In this document: piece by piece, positions 1-7,058 of the stretch
How the letters are laid out: every line of letters begins with the position of its first letter
How positions within the stretch are numbered: position 1 is the stretch's first letter
Source of the DNA: Pseudomonas fluorescens
GTDB lineage: Bacteria > Pseudomonadota > Gammaproteobacteria > Pseudomonadales > Pseudomonadaceae
Length of the DNA: 64,000 nucleotides
Assembly (NCBI RefSeq): GCF_002022275.1
Contig: NZ_MSDF01000014.1
Coordinates: 212,099-276,098 of the forward strand
Direction of reading: 5' to 3'
Made by a program: the position numbers and the translations under genes
Notes under the pieces: model-generated
What the model was told of the DNA's origin: nothing
The model's input: the letters and a program-made list of their open reading frames with translations, nothing else
Databases searched by the model: none

Positions 1-60
1 AGCCTCGGCAGGCAGATGCGCCGGGGTCATGCCCCAGAGCAAGTCGTGCGCGTTCACCAC
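1..60 (-). CDS. mdcG: Phosphoribosyl-dephospho-CoA transferase MdcG (5' end only)
   Basis: Only the first 20 codons are present; the gene runs off the left edge. It starts with GTG at 60 (or the next GTG at 57), and mdcE stops at 54-56, so the two genes overlap. The N-terminus reads VVNAHDLLWGMTPAHLPAEA, which fits MdcG, the enzyme that attaches the 2'-(5''-phosphoribosyl)-3'-dephospho-CoA prosthetic group to the acyl carrier protein MdcC. Position after mdcE matches the usual mdc operon order. Identification rests on context plus the short N-terminus. Confidence 0.75.
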   Translation of the reverse strand, partial: MVNAHDLLWGMTPAHLPAEA

Positions 61-824
61 TGCTCCCGCAACAACTCGCGCACATGGCTGGAAGCCGCGC
101 GGTTAGTGGCGCCGAGACGACTGCTCAAATCGCGGCCATCAACATCCTTGATCGCATTCAGCAAGCAATCGCTGACCCGCGCCACGTCGTCCGGCGTGGG
201 CTGTTCAATCTGGCTGACCGACAAGGTTTCCCAGAGCAAACCAAGGCTGGCGTAACTCTCGATGTCATAAGCCATCGGCGGCACGCTGGCAGCGAGTGCC
301 TCAAGTTCTTCGACGCTGCGCAAGGTCACCCGCGCGGCCGAGGCCTTGCCCATGGCGTGCACCATCACGCCGGGGTCGCGCAGGGCAATCAGGCGGTTGG
401 CCTGGTAACCGTGGGCGAGAAACGCGCCGGACATGGCCTTGCCCACCAGCAGCGCGATCACCGGGTGCCCGGCGAGACGAGCGCGGGCGTAGCTGTCGGC
501 AGCGGCGGCCAGGGCTTGGTGGATGCCGAGGGCTTCTTCGCGACGACCATACGCCTGGCTCGGCACATCGACGATGGCGATGATCGGGCGTTTGTCGCCA
601 CGGGCGATGGCTTCATCCACCGCTTTGGCGAGGCCCCAGCCTTCGAGCAAGCCGACTTCGCCATTACGGGCGCGGGGGAAGCGATTCTGCGGGTCAGTGA
701 CCACGGCGATAAAGCGCACCGCCTGTTCACCCAATACGCCATCGGCGACTTTCAACGAGTCCGGCAAACCCTCAACAGGCGTTGCGCCAGCGCTCAATGC
801 GTTGAACCACTGCAACCCTCTCAT
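54..824 (-). CDS. mdcE: Malonate decarboxylase gamma subunit MdcE
   Basis: This 256-residue protein belongs to the carboxyltransferase/crotonase-like fold and pairs with MdcD to decarboxylate malonyl-S-ACP to acetyl-S-ACP in the cytoplasm. Glycine-rich stretches typical of the gamma subunit are visible, such as GKAMSGAFLAHGYQANR and VMVHAMGKASAARVT. The start ATG (822-824) overlaps the mdcD stop in an ATGA arrangement, which indicates translational coupling. Length is close to that of characterised MdcE proteins (about 240-270 residues, from memory). No abnormality is seen. Confidence 0.92.
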   Translation of the reverse strand: MRGLQWFNALSAGATPVEGLPDSLKVADGVLGEQAVRFIAVVTDPQNRFPRARNGEVGLLEGWGLAKAVDEAIARGDKRPIIAIVDVPSQAYGRREEALGIHQALAAAADSYARARLAGHPVIALLVGKAMSGAFLAHGYQANRLIALRDPGVMVHAMGKASAARVTLRSVEELEALAASVPPMAYDIESYASLGLLWETLSVSQIEQPTPDDVARVSDCLLNAIKDVDGRDLSSRLGATNRAASSHVRELLREQW

Positions 825-1663
825 GAGCGTTCTCCTTGATACAGCGCGCGCACCGTGGCCGGGTCGATCTGCGGCGTGGCGTCGAGTTCAGCCAGACGCG
901 CGAGGTAAAACTCGGCCTGACGGCTGCGTTGTTGAGTCGGCACGCCTTGTTGCAGCAGTGCGGTGACGGTCTGTTGGACTTGCGCTACATCGTCGGCCAC
1001 ATAGCGGTCGGCCAAACCACTGTTGAAACGTTGCTCGCCGCCGGTAAGGCTCCAGATAAAAGGTCGGTCGCGGGAGTCGTACTCTTCAAGCCCGGCTTCC
1101 TGCTCGATCACCTGCGGGCCATTGAGGCCCAAACGCGCTTCACGGGTAACCACGAGATAGCTGCACAGGCCTGCCGCGATGGACATCCCGCCAAAGCAGC
1201 CGACACTGCCCGCCACCACGCCGATCACCGGCTGGTATTGGCGCAGGTCGACAATCGCGGCATGGATATCGGCAATCGCCGCCAGACCCAAGTTGGCTTC
1301 CTGCAAGCGCACGCCGCCGGTTTCCAGCAGCAACACTGCGCGAGTCGGCAAACCTTTGCGGTTGTCTTCAGCCGCCAACTCCAGCGCGCCAGCGATTTTC
1401 GCGCCGCCGACTTCACCGAGGCTGCCGCCCTGAAAATTGCCTTCGATGGCAGCGATTACAACCGGTAAACCGTCGATGCTGCCCTTGGCGATCACCACGC
1501 CGTCATCCGCCTGCGGCACCACGCCCTGGCGGCTGAGCCACGGCGACATGACGCGTTGGAACGGGTCGATCAGTTCGCGAAAAGAGCCCGCGTCCAGCAG
1601 CGCCTTGGCCCGCTGCCGCGCGCCGAGTTCAACGAAGCTGTGTTTGTTGAGCAAGTCAGTCAT
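821..1663 (-). CDS. mdcD: Malonate decarboxylase beta subunit MdcD
   Basis: A 280-residue carboxyltransferase-type subunit that with MdcE forms the decarboxylase proper. The start MTDLLNKHSFVELGARQRA at 1663 is preferred to an in-frame upstream codon because it overlaps the mdcC end by only 8 bases. Conserved glycine-rich segments include GGVRLQEANLGLAAIADIHA and GGMSIAAGLCSYLVVTREAR, which are typical of the beta subunit. It lies within a tightly packed operon in which every junction overlaps or abuts. Confidence 0.92.
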   Translation of the reverse strand: MTDLLNKHSFVELGARQRAKALLDAGSFRELIDPFQRVMSPWLSRQGVVPQADDGVVIAKGSIDGLPVVIAAIEGNFQGGSLGEVGGAKIAGALELAAEDNRKGLPTRAVLLLETGGVRLQEANLGLAAIADIHAAIVDLRQYQPVIGVVAGSVGCFGGMSIAAGLCSYLVVTREARLGLNGPQVIEQEAGLEEYDSRDRPFIWSLTGGEQRFNSGLADRYVADDVAQVQQTVTALLQQGVPTQQRSRQAEFYLARLAELDATPQIDPATVRALYQGERS

Positions 1664-1955
1664 GGCCAATCTCCTCGAAGCCCTGCTCCAGACGCAGACG
1701 CACCACACCAGGGGTGGCGCCAAAATCGTGGATATCGATCTTCAAGGCCGGTGGCGTCTGCTCCAGAAAGATGCGATCGAACAGATGCTGCCAACGTTGC
1801 TCGGCGCCATTGACCGAGGTTTGCACCTGAATGGTCAGCGTGCCGGGCGTGCCCGGTTCCAGCAGCACCTCGAGGTCGCCGGAGCCGACGCAACCCACCA
1901 GCGCACGGCCTTTCGGCGGCTGCCCGGCGGGGAATTCAAAGGATAAGGTTTCCAT
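1656..1955 (-). CDS. mdcC: Malonate decarboxylase acyl carrier protein MdcC (delta subunit)
   Basis: A 99-residue acyl carrier protein that carries malonyl and acetyl groups on a phosphoribosyl-dephospho-CoA arm. With the ATG at 1953-1955 the motif VGCVGSGDLEVLLE places Ser25 in the known attachment position of MdcC proteins. A TTG one codon upstream is possible but less likely. The ATG shares one base with the mdcB stop (TGATG), a sign of coupled translation. The gene overlaps mdcD by 8 bases at its end. Confidence 0.92.
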   Translation of the reverse strand: METLSFEFPAGQPPKGRALVGCVGSGDLEVLLEPGTPGTLTIQVQTSVNGAEQRWQHLFDRIFLEQTPPALKIDIHDFGATPGVVRLRLEQGFEEIGHD

Positions 1956-2788
1956 CAAAACGCTCCGTCGAGGCGGTCGATAAACAGGCAGGCGGCCAAC
2001 AGGTCGGCGGCGCCGCCGGGGGAGGCATTCAGGGCCAGTAAGTGTTGGTCTAGTTCGTGTAATTGGCGGCGCCCGGCGAGGGTTGCGCTGCCGCCCGCGT
2101 CGAGGACAGCTTGGGCGCCTTGTTGCATCGCGCTGATGCCTTCGGGGCCTGCGCGGTAGAGCACGCAGGTGTCGGCGAGGTCGGTCATGATGGCGAGCAG
2201 TGCGTCCAACCGGGCGTTCTGTTCGCCGCTGTTTTGTTGGCGGCTTTTGCGCAGTTGCGGCAGGCCGCGTTGCACAACCGAAGGGAAGCCAAGTTGGGCT
2301 TCTTCACGGGCGCCGCGTGCGCCGTAGCGTTGGGCCACTTGCGCGCCGTGGCTCATGGGTTGTGGCGCGTAGCGGTCGTTAAGCAGCGCCAGTTTTGCTG
2401 CCGTCAGCGTGACAGCGCGAGGCTCCAGCGCTGCGGCTGCCGTGAGCAAACCGAGCGCCCAGATCGCACCGCGATGGGTATTCACGCCATTGGTGGTGAT
2501 GAGCATCGCTTGCTCACCTTCGCGGCCGATTCGCCCGAGGGCTTCTCGCAGGGGCAATCCGACTTCACCAAACTCAATCGCCGCCTCGGCCATTTCCTTG
2601 AACATCGGCCATAACGACAGCGCCGAGGCGTGCATCAGGCCCAGGTGCAAATCGCTGTGGGCGCCGTTGCCGCGACGGTCCACCAGGGCCGGTTTGGGCG
2701 ACAGGTCTGCCTCATCGATCAACGCATCGACGGCCAGGTCCGCCAGGCGATCAGCGAGGCTGAGTTCATGCAGTTTGAGGGCGCGCAT
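1955..2788 (-). CDS. mdcB: Triphosphoribosyl-dephospho-CoA synthase MdcB
   Basis: This 277-residue enzyme makes 2'-(5''-triphosphoribosyl)-3'-dephospho-CoA from ATP and dephospho-CoA, the precursor of the MdcC prosthetic group later transferred by MdcG. It is related to CitG. Diagnostic segments are [20 protein letters not shown] near residue 30 and [20 protein letters not shown] near residue 100, the family's conserved nucleotide-handling motifs. It begins directly after the mdcA stop with no spacer. Confidence 0.92.
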   Translation of the reverse strand: MRALKLHELSLADRLADLAVDALIDEADLSPKPALVDRRGNGAHSDLHLGLMHASALSLWPMFKEMAEAAIEFGEVGLPLREALGRIGREGEQAMLITTNGVNTHRGAIWALGLLTAAAALEPRAVTLTAAKLALLNDRYAPQPMSHGAQVAQRYGARGAREEAQLGFPSVVQRGLPQLRKSRQQNSGEQNARLDALLAIMTDLADTCVLYRAGPEGISAMQQGAQAVLDAGGSATLAGRRQLHELDQHLLALNASPGGAADLLAACLFIDRLDGAF

Positions 2789-4459
2789 TTACCAACTCCT
2801 GAACTTGGCGGGCGGGTTGTACAGGCCACCGGACCAGTCCACCAGATCGGCCACGCTTTTGGCAGCCAGCAATTCGCGGGTGGCGTCGGTGCGGCGAATG
2901 CCGAGGTCTTCGGGCAAGGCGATCAAGCCTTCACGGCGCATGCGCGCGGTGTCTTTGGGGTTGTGGCGCATGCCGATGGCGGTCACCCCGGCCACGGCAG
3001 CGATCATCGCCTGGCGCTCTTCCAGCGAACGCGCCTTGTAGAGGTAGGCGATGCCTTCTTCGGTGAGCAAGTGAGTCACGTCGTCACCGTAGATCATGAT
3101 CGGCGCCAACGGCATGCCGCTTTTGCGCGCGACTTCAACGGCGTCGAGGGTCTCGACGAAGGTCGGCTTGCCGCCTTCCTGGAAGGTTTCGACCATCTGC
3201 ACCACGAGTTTTTTACCGCGTTCAAGCAAGGCTTCGGGCGCATCGTCGTGGCGCATATCCAGCCACGCCGGGGTGCCATGGCGACGCCCGCGCGGGTCAT
3301 GGCCCATGTTCGGCGCGCCGCCAAAACCGGCGAGGCGGCCACGGGTCACAGTGGAAGAATGGCCGTCGCCGTCAACTTGCAGGGTGGCGCCGATAAACAG
3401 GTCCACCGCGTATTGGCCAGCGAGCTGGCAGAACATCCGGTTGGAGCGCATCGTGCCATCGCGGCCGGTGAAGAACACGTCCGGCCGCGCGGCGATGTAG
3501 TTTTCCATGCCCAGTTCGGTGCCGAAGCAATGCACGCTTTCGACCCAGCCGCTTTCAATCGCGGGGATCAGGGTCGGGTGCGGGTTGAGGGTCCAGTTGC
3601 GGCAGATCTTGCCCTTGAGGCCCAGGGATTCGCCGTAGGTCGGCAGGATCAGCTCAATGGCGGCGGTGTTGAAACCGATGCCGTGGTTGAGCGACTGCAC
3701 ATTGTGTTTTTCGTAGATGCCACGGATCGCCATCATCGCCATCAGCACATGCACCGGCTTGATGTGGCGCGGGTCACGAGTGAACAGCGGCTCGATGTAG
3801 AACGGCTTGTCGGCCACCACCACAAAATCCACCCAGCTCGCCGGGATGTCGACGCGGGGCAAGTCGGTGACATCGTCCACCAACTGGTTGACCTGCACGA
3901 TGACGATGCCATCGCTGAAGGCCGCGGGCTCGATCAGCGCCGGCGTGTCTTCGGTGCTGGCGCCGGTGTAGATATTGCCCGCGCGATCGGCCATGAAACC
4001 GGCGGACAGCACGACGTTGGGGATCAGGTCCACCACCAGCCGCGCGTAGAGTTCGATGTAGGTGTGAATCGCGCCGATTTCCAGCAGGCCGTCTTCCAGC
4101 AACTGGCTGATGCGCAGGGATTGGGTGCCGGCAAAGGAAAAGTCCAGCTTGCGCGCGATGCCCTTTTCAAACAGGTCCAGGTGCTCGGAACGGCCGACAC
4201 TCGGCATGATCATGTGCAAATCGTGGAGTCTGGCGGGGTCGGCCTTGGCCAGGGAGCGCGAAAGGAAATCGGCCTGTTTCTGGTTGTTGCCTTCCAGCAC
4301 CACACGATCGCCGGGGAGGATCAGGGCCTCAAGCGCTTCAACGATTTTATCGCTGGGCAACACCGCCCCGTCAGCGAAATGCTTGACCAGTCCGAGCCGC
4401 CGCTGCTTCTCGTCGCGCCGCCGCGTCCAGCGCGAGTCAGGGGTGATGGGTGTTGTCAT
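2789..4459 (-). CDS. mdcA: Malonate decarboxylase alpha subunit MdcA (acetyl-ACP:malonate transferase)
   Basis: First gene of the operon, 556 residues. MdcA swaps the acetyl group on the carrier protein for malonate, producing malonyl-S-ACP for decarboxylation. It is a CoA-transferase-like protein; the N-terminal SRWTRRRDEKQRRL, the central NVVLSAGFMADRAGNIYTGA and the GFGGAPNMGHDPRGRRHGTP stretch are typical of MdcA. A GGAG Shine-Dalgarno sits just upstream of the ATG at 4457-4459. I see no mdcR regulator gene next to it; the upstream neighbour is a REP palindrome and then an unrelated gene. Confidence 0.95.
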   Translation of the reverse strand: MTTPITPDSRWTRRRDEKQRRLGLVKHFADGAVLPSDKIVEALEALILPGDRVVLEGNNQKQADFLSRSLAKADPARLHDLHMIMPSVGRSEHLDLFEKGIARKLDFSFAGTQSLRISQLLEDGLLEIGAIHTYIELYARLVVDLIPNVVLSAGFMADRAGNIYTGASTEDTPALIEPAAFSDGIVIVQVNQLVDDVTDLPRVDIPASWVDFVVVADKPFYIEPLFTRDPRHIKPVHVLMAMMAIRGIYEKHNVQSLNHGIGFNTAAIELILPTYGESLGLKGKICRNWTLNPHPTLIPAIESGWVESVHCFGTELGMENYIAARPDVFFTGRDGTMRSNRMFCQLAGQYAVDLFIGATLQVDGDGHSSTVTRGRLAGFGGAPNMGHDPRGRRHGTPAWLDMRHDDAPEALLERGKKLVVQMVETFQEGGKPTFVETLDAVEVARKSGMPLAPIMIYGDDVTHLLTEEGIAYLYKARSLEERQAMIAAVAGVTAIGMRHNPKDTARMRREGLIALPEDLGIRRTDATRELLAAKSVADLVDWSGGLYNPPAKFRSW

Positions 4460-4603
4460 GGTGGCTCCACGGGGGGGTTGGTGTCGTGGGCTTACCTTAG
4501 AAGTGAATCAGGGGGGCATCAATCAAGCGCGGCGGCGGATCGTTACGGTTGCAGTAACGGACCTTCAGCAAACACAGACCTTGATCCAAATGAAGATCAA
4601 AAA

Positions 4604-4693
4604 TGTGGGAGCGGGCTTGCTCGCAAAAGCGGTGGTTCAGTTGCAGATGTACCGACTGACACACTGCATTCGCGAGCAAGCCCGTTCCCACAT
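4604..4693. repeat. REPIN, GCGGGCTTGCTCGC type, upstream of mdcA
   Basis: Two inverted REP arms (TGTGGGAGCGGGCTTGCTCG and its near-complement ending in CGTTCCCACA) enclose a loop of about 45 bases. It lies between mdcA and the HEPN gene. This arm sequence is a different subtype from the GAGCTGGCTTGCCTGCGAT copies elsewhere in the window. The rest of the 4460-4721 gap shows no gene. Confidence 0.9.
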
Positions 4694-4721
4694 TTGTTCG
4701 GTGTAGTTCAGGATATTCGCG

Positions 4722-5156
4722 TCATTGCCACTGATGGGTGGCCACCAAGTCTTCCACTCTATCCAACAGCGCCTTCGCGCTCTCAATCAATTGCCCTAGC
4801 AACGCCTCATCCTCATCCATATACCCTTCGTATTCCGCCAGGTTTCGTCGCTCATGACACAACGCCAACAACCTTACCTGCACCTTGCTCGCGCCAAGGG
4901 TGTGGATCAGGCATTGAAAGACCAGATAGCGTTTGTCAGAGCGATAACCTTGCAAACGCAAGGCTGTGAGGGCGATAGCGTGGGCGGCGTTGTAAGCCAG
5001 GTCGAACCGGCTGGCAAACGAGAGCAGAGGCGTGTTGGCATCCTTCAACCGGTCCCTGGCCGAGCGCATCAGCCCATCACATTCCTTGCGATCCGGCGGC
5101 TCAGCCTTCAGGCCGCCACTACGTTGCAGATTCTCCAGATTTGCCTTGCTGTCCAT
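4722..5156 (-). CDS. HEPN-like protein, partner of the HTH-nucleotidyltransferase
   Basis: A 144-residue alpha-helical protein, second gene of a two-gene unit. The ATG at 5154-5156 is chosen because GGAAG lies 6 bases upstream; the gene then overlaps the nucleotidyltransferase end by 38 bases. The arrangement matches MNT/HEPN toxin-antitoxin modules, where the HEPN protein is usually an RNase toxin. The helix carrying the HEPN signature reads CHERRNLAEYEGY (100-112): Arg104, Asn105, then Tyr109 where the R-x4-6-H motif would have His. I infer a non-canonical HEPN that may lack RNase activity. SAV_6107-like HEPN families with an RNxxEY signature are an alternative home. Confidence 0.65.
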   Translation of the reverse strand: MDSKANLENLQRSGGLKAEPPDRKECDGLMRSARDRLKDANTPLLSFASRFDLAYNAAHAIALTALRLQGYRSDKRYLVFQCLIHTLGASKVQVRLLALCHERRNLAEYEGYMDEDEALLGQLIESAKALLDRVEDLVATHQWQ

Positions 5157-5748
5157 CCGTGGCTTCCAGGGGGTTGCCCCCAATCAGATTGATCTTGTCC
5201 TGCTGCACCACCCGCTGCACAAAACTGTTCCCGGCATTCCATTTGCCGATCCAGTCTTCAGGGGTGTACAGCGTCGGGTTGATGGTGCGACCCAGTTGCT
5301 CTTCAAGCGGCATGAGCTGCTCCATGACGTCACTGTAGTTGAGGCTTTCGCCGATCAGCATGAGATCTATGTCACTGGATGAGTGCGCATCGCCCTTCGC
5401 GATGGAGCCGTAGATGAAAGCCCAGGTCAGTTGTTCGGCGAACGGCGCCAATGCATTGCGCAAGGGCTCGTCCAGGCTCAGCGTTTTGCGCACGATGGCG
5501 AGCAATTCCGAGTAGATCGGGCACTGGGGGTTGGCTTGGTAATGGGTCTGGTTGCCTTGGCGCGTCTGGCTCAAGATGCCGGCCAACTGCAAGCGCTCCA
5601 GTTCGCGGGTGAGGCTGCCCTTGCCCACCTTGGCCCAGCGAGCGATTTCATTGGTGAAGAAGCTTTGGTCCGGTTTTCCAAAAAGCAGGCCCAGCACTTT
5701 TTGTTGGGTCGCGGTGAAAAGTGCAGTGCTGAGTGGCAAGGTTTGCAT
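5119..5748 (-). CDS. HTH-nucleotidyltransferase fusion (MNT-type antitoxin/regulator candidate)
   Basis: A 209-residue protein with an N-terminal winged-helix region (about 15-75; FFTNEIARWAKVGKGSLTRE resembles MarR/ArsR recognition helices) followed by a minimal nucleotidyltransferase domain. The motif GSIAKGDAHSSSDIDL at 114-129 supplies the catalytic pattern GSxxxGxxxxxSDxD with Asp126 and Asp128. MNT proteins of HEPN modules can adenylylate the partner toxin; here the HTH suggests it also represses its own promoter, consistent with the palindromes directly upstream. The ATG at 5746-5748 has a weak Shine-Dalgarno; a TTG at 5760 is an alternative start. Confidence 0.72.
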   Translation of the reverse strand: MQTLPLSTALFTATQQKVLGLLFGKPDQSFFTNEIARWAKVGKGSLTRELERLQLAGILSQTRQGNQTHYQANPQCPIYSELLAIVRKTLSLDEPLRNALAPFAEQLTWAFIYGSIAKGDAHSSSDIDLMLIGESLNYSDVMEQLMPLEEQLGRTINPTLYTPEDWIGKWNAGNSFVQRVVQQDKINLIGGNPLEATDGQQGKSGESAT

Positions 5749-5763
5749 GGCAGCGACCAAGGA

Positions 5764-5806
5764 GTCCCAAAAAGGGAACGATAGGTCCCTTTTTGGGAAC
5801 GATCAA
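5764..5806 (-). promoter_or_regulatory. Promoter with twin palindromic operators for the HTH-nucleotidyltransferase gene
   Basis: On the minus strand a sigma70-like promoter can be read: TTGATC (5801-5806), 17-base spacer, TATCGT (5778-5783). The palindrome GTCCCTTTTTGGGAAC (5785-5800) fills the spacer and a second palindrome, GTCCCAAAAAGGGAAC (5764-5779), lies at and after the -10. The palindromes are 21 bases apart, two helical turns. Binding of the encoded HTH protein here would give autorepression; this is inference from layout. Confidence 0.6.
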
Positions 5807-5852
5807 GTAGTCTGTGGCACACCGCGCTCGGCCAGATGCACAAAATCTAATC

Positions 5853-5939
5853 TGGGAGCTGGCTTGCCTGCGATGGCGGTGGGTCAGCCAAGGAAGCTTC
5901 AACTGACAGATCGCTATCGCAGGCAAGCCAGCTCCCACA
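5853..5939. repeat. REPIN between the two operator-like modules
   Basis: Inverted arms CTGGGAGCTGGCTTGCCTGC and GCAGGCAAGCCAGCTCCCAC enclose about 45 bases. It sits between two copies of the 40-bp operator-like module (5764-5803 and 5968-6007). Confidence 0.9.
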
Positions 5940-5967
5940 TTTGCTCGGTGTCGACTGTTAAATATCA

Positions 5968-6007
5968 GTCCCAAAAAGGGAACGATAAGTCCCTATTCGG
6001 GACTGAT
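5968..6007. repeat. Second copy of the 40-bp palindromic module
   Basis: This 40-bp stretch matches 5764-5803 at 35 of 40 positions by my count; the first 20 bases are identical. It again contains TCCCAAAAAGGGA and a partner TCCCTATTCGGGA 21 bases on. It overlaps the stop codon and last four codons of the DUF6124 gene. The TATCGT -10-like box is kept but there is no matching -35 (CAAATC at that position), so it is a poorer promoter than the first copy. Confidence 0.8.
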
Positions 6008-6256
6008 TTGGGGTTCGGGTGAAGGGCTGACTTGCTCCAACGCTCTGTCCACCAGCAACTGCCCCAAGGCTGCCATTTGCTGAATAGCCAATAACATTGC
6101 GCGTTGGGAGTGTTCCAGGTCGAAAGCGAGGTTGCAGGTCATGGCGTTCAGCGAAGACAAGGTTTCGCTGGCGTTGACGAGGAGGGTTTCAGTGTCTTGG
6201 TGGGGGCTTACGGTGAAGAGGCTGACGGGCGGATTAGGAGTAGGTTTTTTAATCAT
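5993..6256 (-). CDS. DUF6124 family small protein
   Basis: An 87-residue protein of a family frequent in Pseudomonas and of unknown function. The hallmarks are the N-terminal MIKKPTPNPP and the helical tail LLVNASETLSSLNAMTCNLA and AMLLAIQQMAALGQLLVDRA. It lacks the middle segment that I remember in longer family members. GGAG lies 9 bases before the ATG at 6254-6256. The 3' end lies inside the duplicated palindromic module. A long structured leader precedes it on the same strand. Confidence 0.7.
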   Translation of the reverse strand: MIKKPTPNPPVSLFTVSPHQDTETLLVNASETLSSLNAMTCNLAFDLEHSQRAMLLAIQQMAALGQLLVDRALEQVSPSPEPQISPE

Positions 6257-6290
6257 GATTTACAGCTCCGATATGTGATGGAGACTGCCC

Positions 6291-6490
6291 TCATCCGCTT
6301 GCACGCAAATAAGGTGGCAGCTGTGCGCAGGTGTGCAAGACCGGGCATATCGGACCCCGGCAGACCCCGAAGGGTCTCCCACGCACAGCCGCCATAACAA
6401 ATACAGCAGGCATAAAAAACGCCCGTTGAATGGCTATGGGCGCTGGTGCGCCGACATGTAACCGGACTTGCACGTCCGTGTCACCGTTTT
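6291..6490 (-). promoter_or_regulatory. Candidate structured leader RNA upstream of the DUF6124 gene
   Basis: Read on the minus strand this stretch holds three hairpins: CGGACGTGCAAGTCCG (6463-6478) inside a longer GGTG/CACC stem (6445-6485); CGCCC-N13-GGGCG followed by six Ts (about 6415-6443), which looks like an intrinsic terminator; and AGACCCTTCGGGGTCT (6362-6377), a UUCG tetraloop closed by C-G. An ATG with the reading frame MPAVFVMAAVRGRPFGV begins directly after the T-run. Similar sequences occur near other Pseudomonas genes as far as I recall. Terminator-like structure followed by a conserved-looking peptide suggests attenuation, but function is unknown. The rest of 6257-6765 shows no other gene. 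Confidence 0.45.
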
Positions 6491-6611
6491 TTGCGATGAC
6501 GAAGCGAAGACTAGCCGCCATGACTGCCCGCAACAAGTTCATGCACAGCTCGAAATCTTGCGGGAAAAGTCCGAAGGCCCTACCCACACTCCTCATTCCG
6601 ACAGATAGCAA
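6291..6611 (-). CDS. Possible small ORF overlapping the structured leader (Ash-like segment)
   Basis: An open frame of up to 106 codons covers the leader. Its middle, RAFFMPAVFVMAAVRGRPFG, resembles short Pseudomonas proteins I recall as hypothetical and has the FF...MA.RGR pattern of phage Ash-type proteins. No convincing Shine-Dalgarno precedes the first ATG. It may be a translated leader peptide, a short protein starting at the internal ATG (about 6414), or a chance frame over a conserved RNA. Low confidence that it is a protein gene. Confidence 0.25.
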   Translation of the reverse strand: MLSVGMRSVGRAFGLFPQDFELCMNLLRAVMAASLRFVIAKNGDTDVQVRLHVGAPAPIAIQRAFFMPAVFVMAAVRGRPFGVCRGPICPVLHTCAQLPPYLRASG

Positions 6612-6730
6612 AGAATGCTCCGACGAGCTTTTCAGGTTGTTGCTCGGAACTCGCCTCTCTAGCCTTTTCTGTCCGAATCATGTCACGGGCAAACATCATG
6701 AATCCTACCGTTCAACCCGATGCAAGGTCG

Positions 6731-6759
6731 TTGCAGAGCGTGATGTATCGCATCACAAT
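6731..6759 (+). promoter_or_regulatory. Promoter and palindromic operator of higBA
   Basis: The palindrome GTGATG-N5-CATCAC (6740-6756) lies between TTGCAG (6731-6736) and CACAAT (6754-6759), a possible -35/-10 pair with a 17-base spacer. This is the expected place for HigA to bind and repress its own operon. The -10 ends only six bases before the higB ATG, and no Shine-Dalgarno is seen, so higB could be leaderless. Confidence 0.5.
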
Positions 6760-6765
6760 CACCCC

Positions 6766-7044
6766 ATGATCGTCAGTTGGAAACATAAGGGACTCCGGAC
6801 CTTCTATGAGACCGGTTCAACCAGAGGCATCAACGCAAACCACACCAAGCGCTTGCGCCGGGTTCTGTTCATTCTGGACAAAGCCGAACATCCGGAGGCA
6901 TTGAACTTGCCTGGTTGGCGCTTCCATCAATTGAAAGGCGACCTGATCGACTACTGGTCCGTCAGTATTAGTGGAAATTGGCGGATCATTTTTCGGATGT
7001 TCAACGATCAGGTCGAACTGGTTGATTATCTTGACTACCACTGA
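6766..7044 (+). CDS. higB: HigB-type toxin (RelE/ParE superfamily mRNA interferase)
   Basis: A 92-residue toxin of the HigB family, which cleaves mRNA on the ribosome. Family marks are the N-terminal SWKHKGLRTFYETGSTRGI, the LRRVLFILDKAEHP helix, LNLPGWRFHQLKG and the C-terminal SISGNWRIIFRM followed by VELVDYLDYH. As usual for hig loci, toxin precedes antitoxin. Start at 6766 is set by homology; the frame is open further upstream but without family sequence. It is followed after 14 bases by higA. Confidence 0.9.
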   Translation: MIVSWKHKGLRTFYETGSTRGINANHTKRLRRVLFILDKAEHPEALNLPGWRFHQLKGDLIDYWSVSISGNWRIIFRMFNDQVELVDYLDYH

Positions 7045-7058
7045 GTAGAGGTATCGAT

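Noticed and set aside
84..4969. Long plus-strand open frames opposite the mdc operon (84-839, 2630-4969)
   Set aside because: They are antisense shadows of the GC-rich mdc genes, have no recognisable family motifs and no Shine-Dalgarno; the minus-strand genes have clear families.
6430..6765. Upstream extension of higB
   Set aside because: It crosses the leader region of the opposite strand and the HigA-type operator; HigB proteins begin at the MIVSWKHKG segment.
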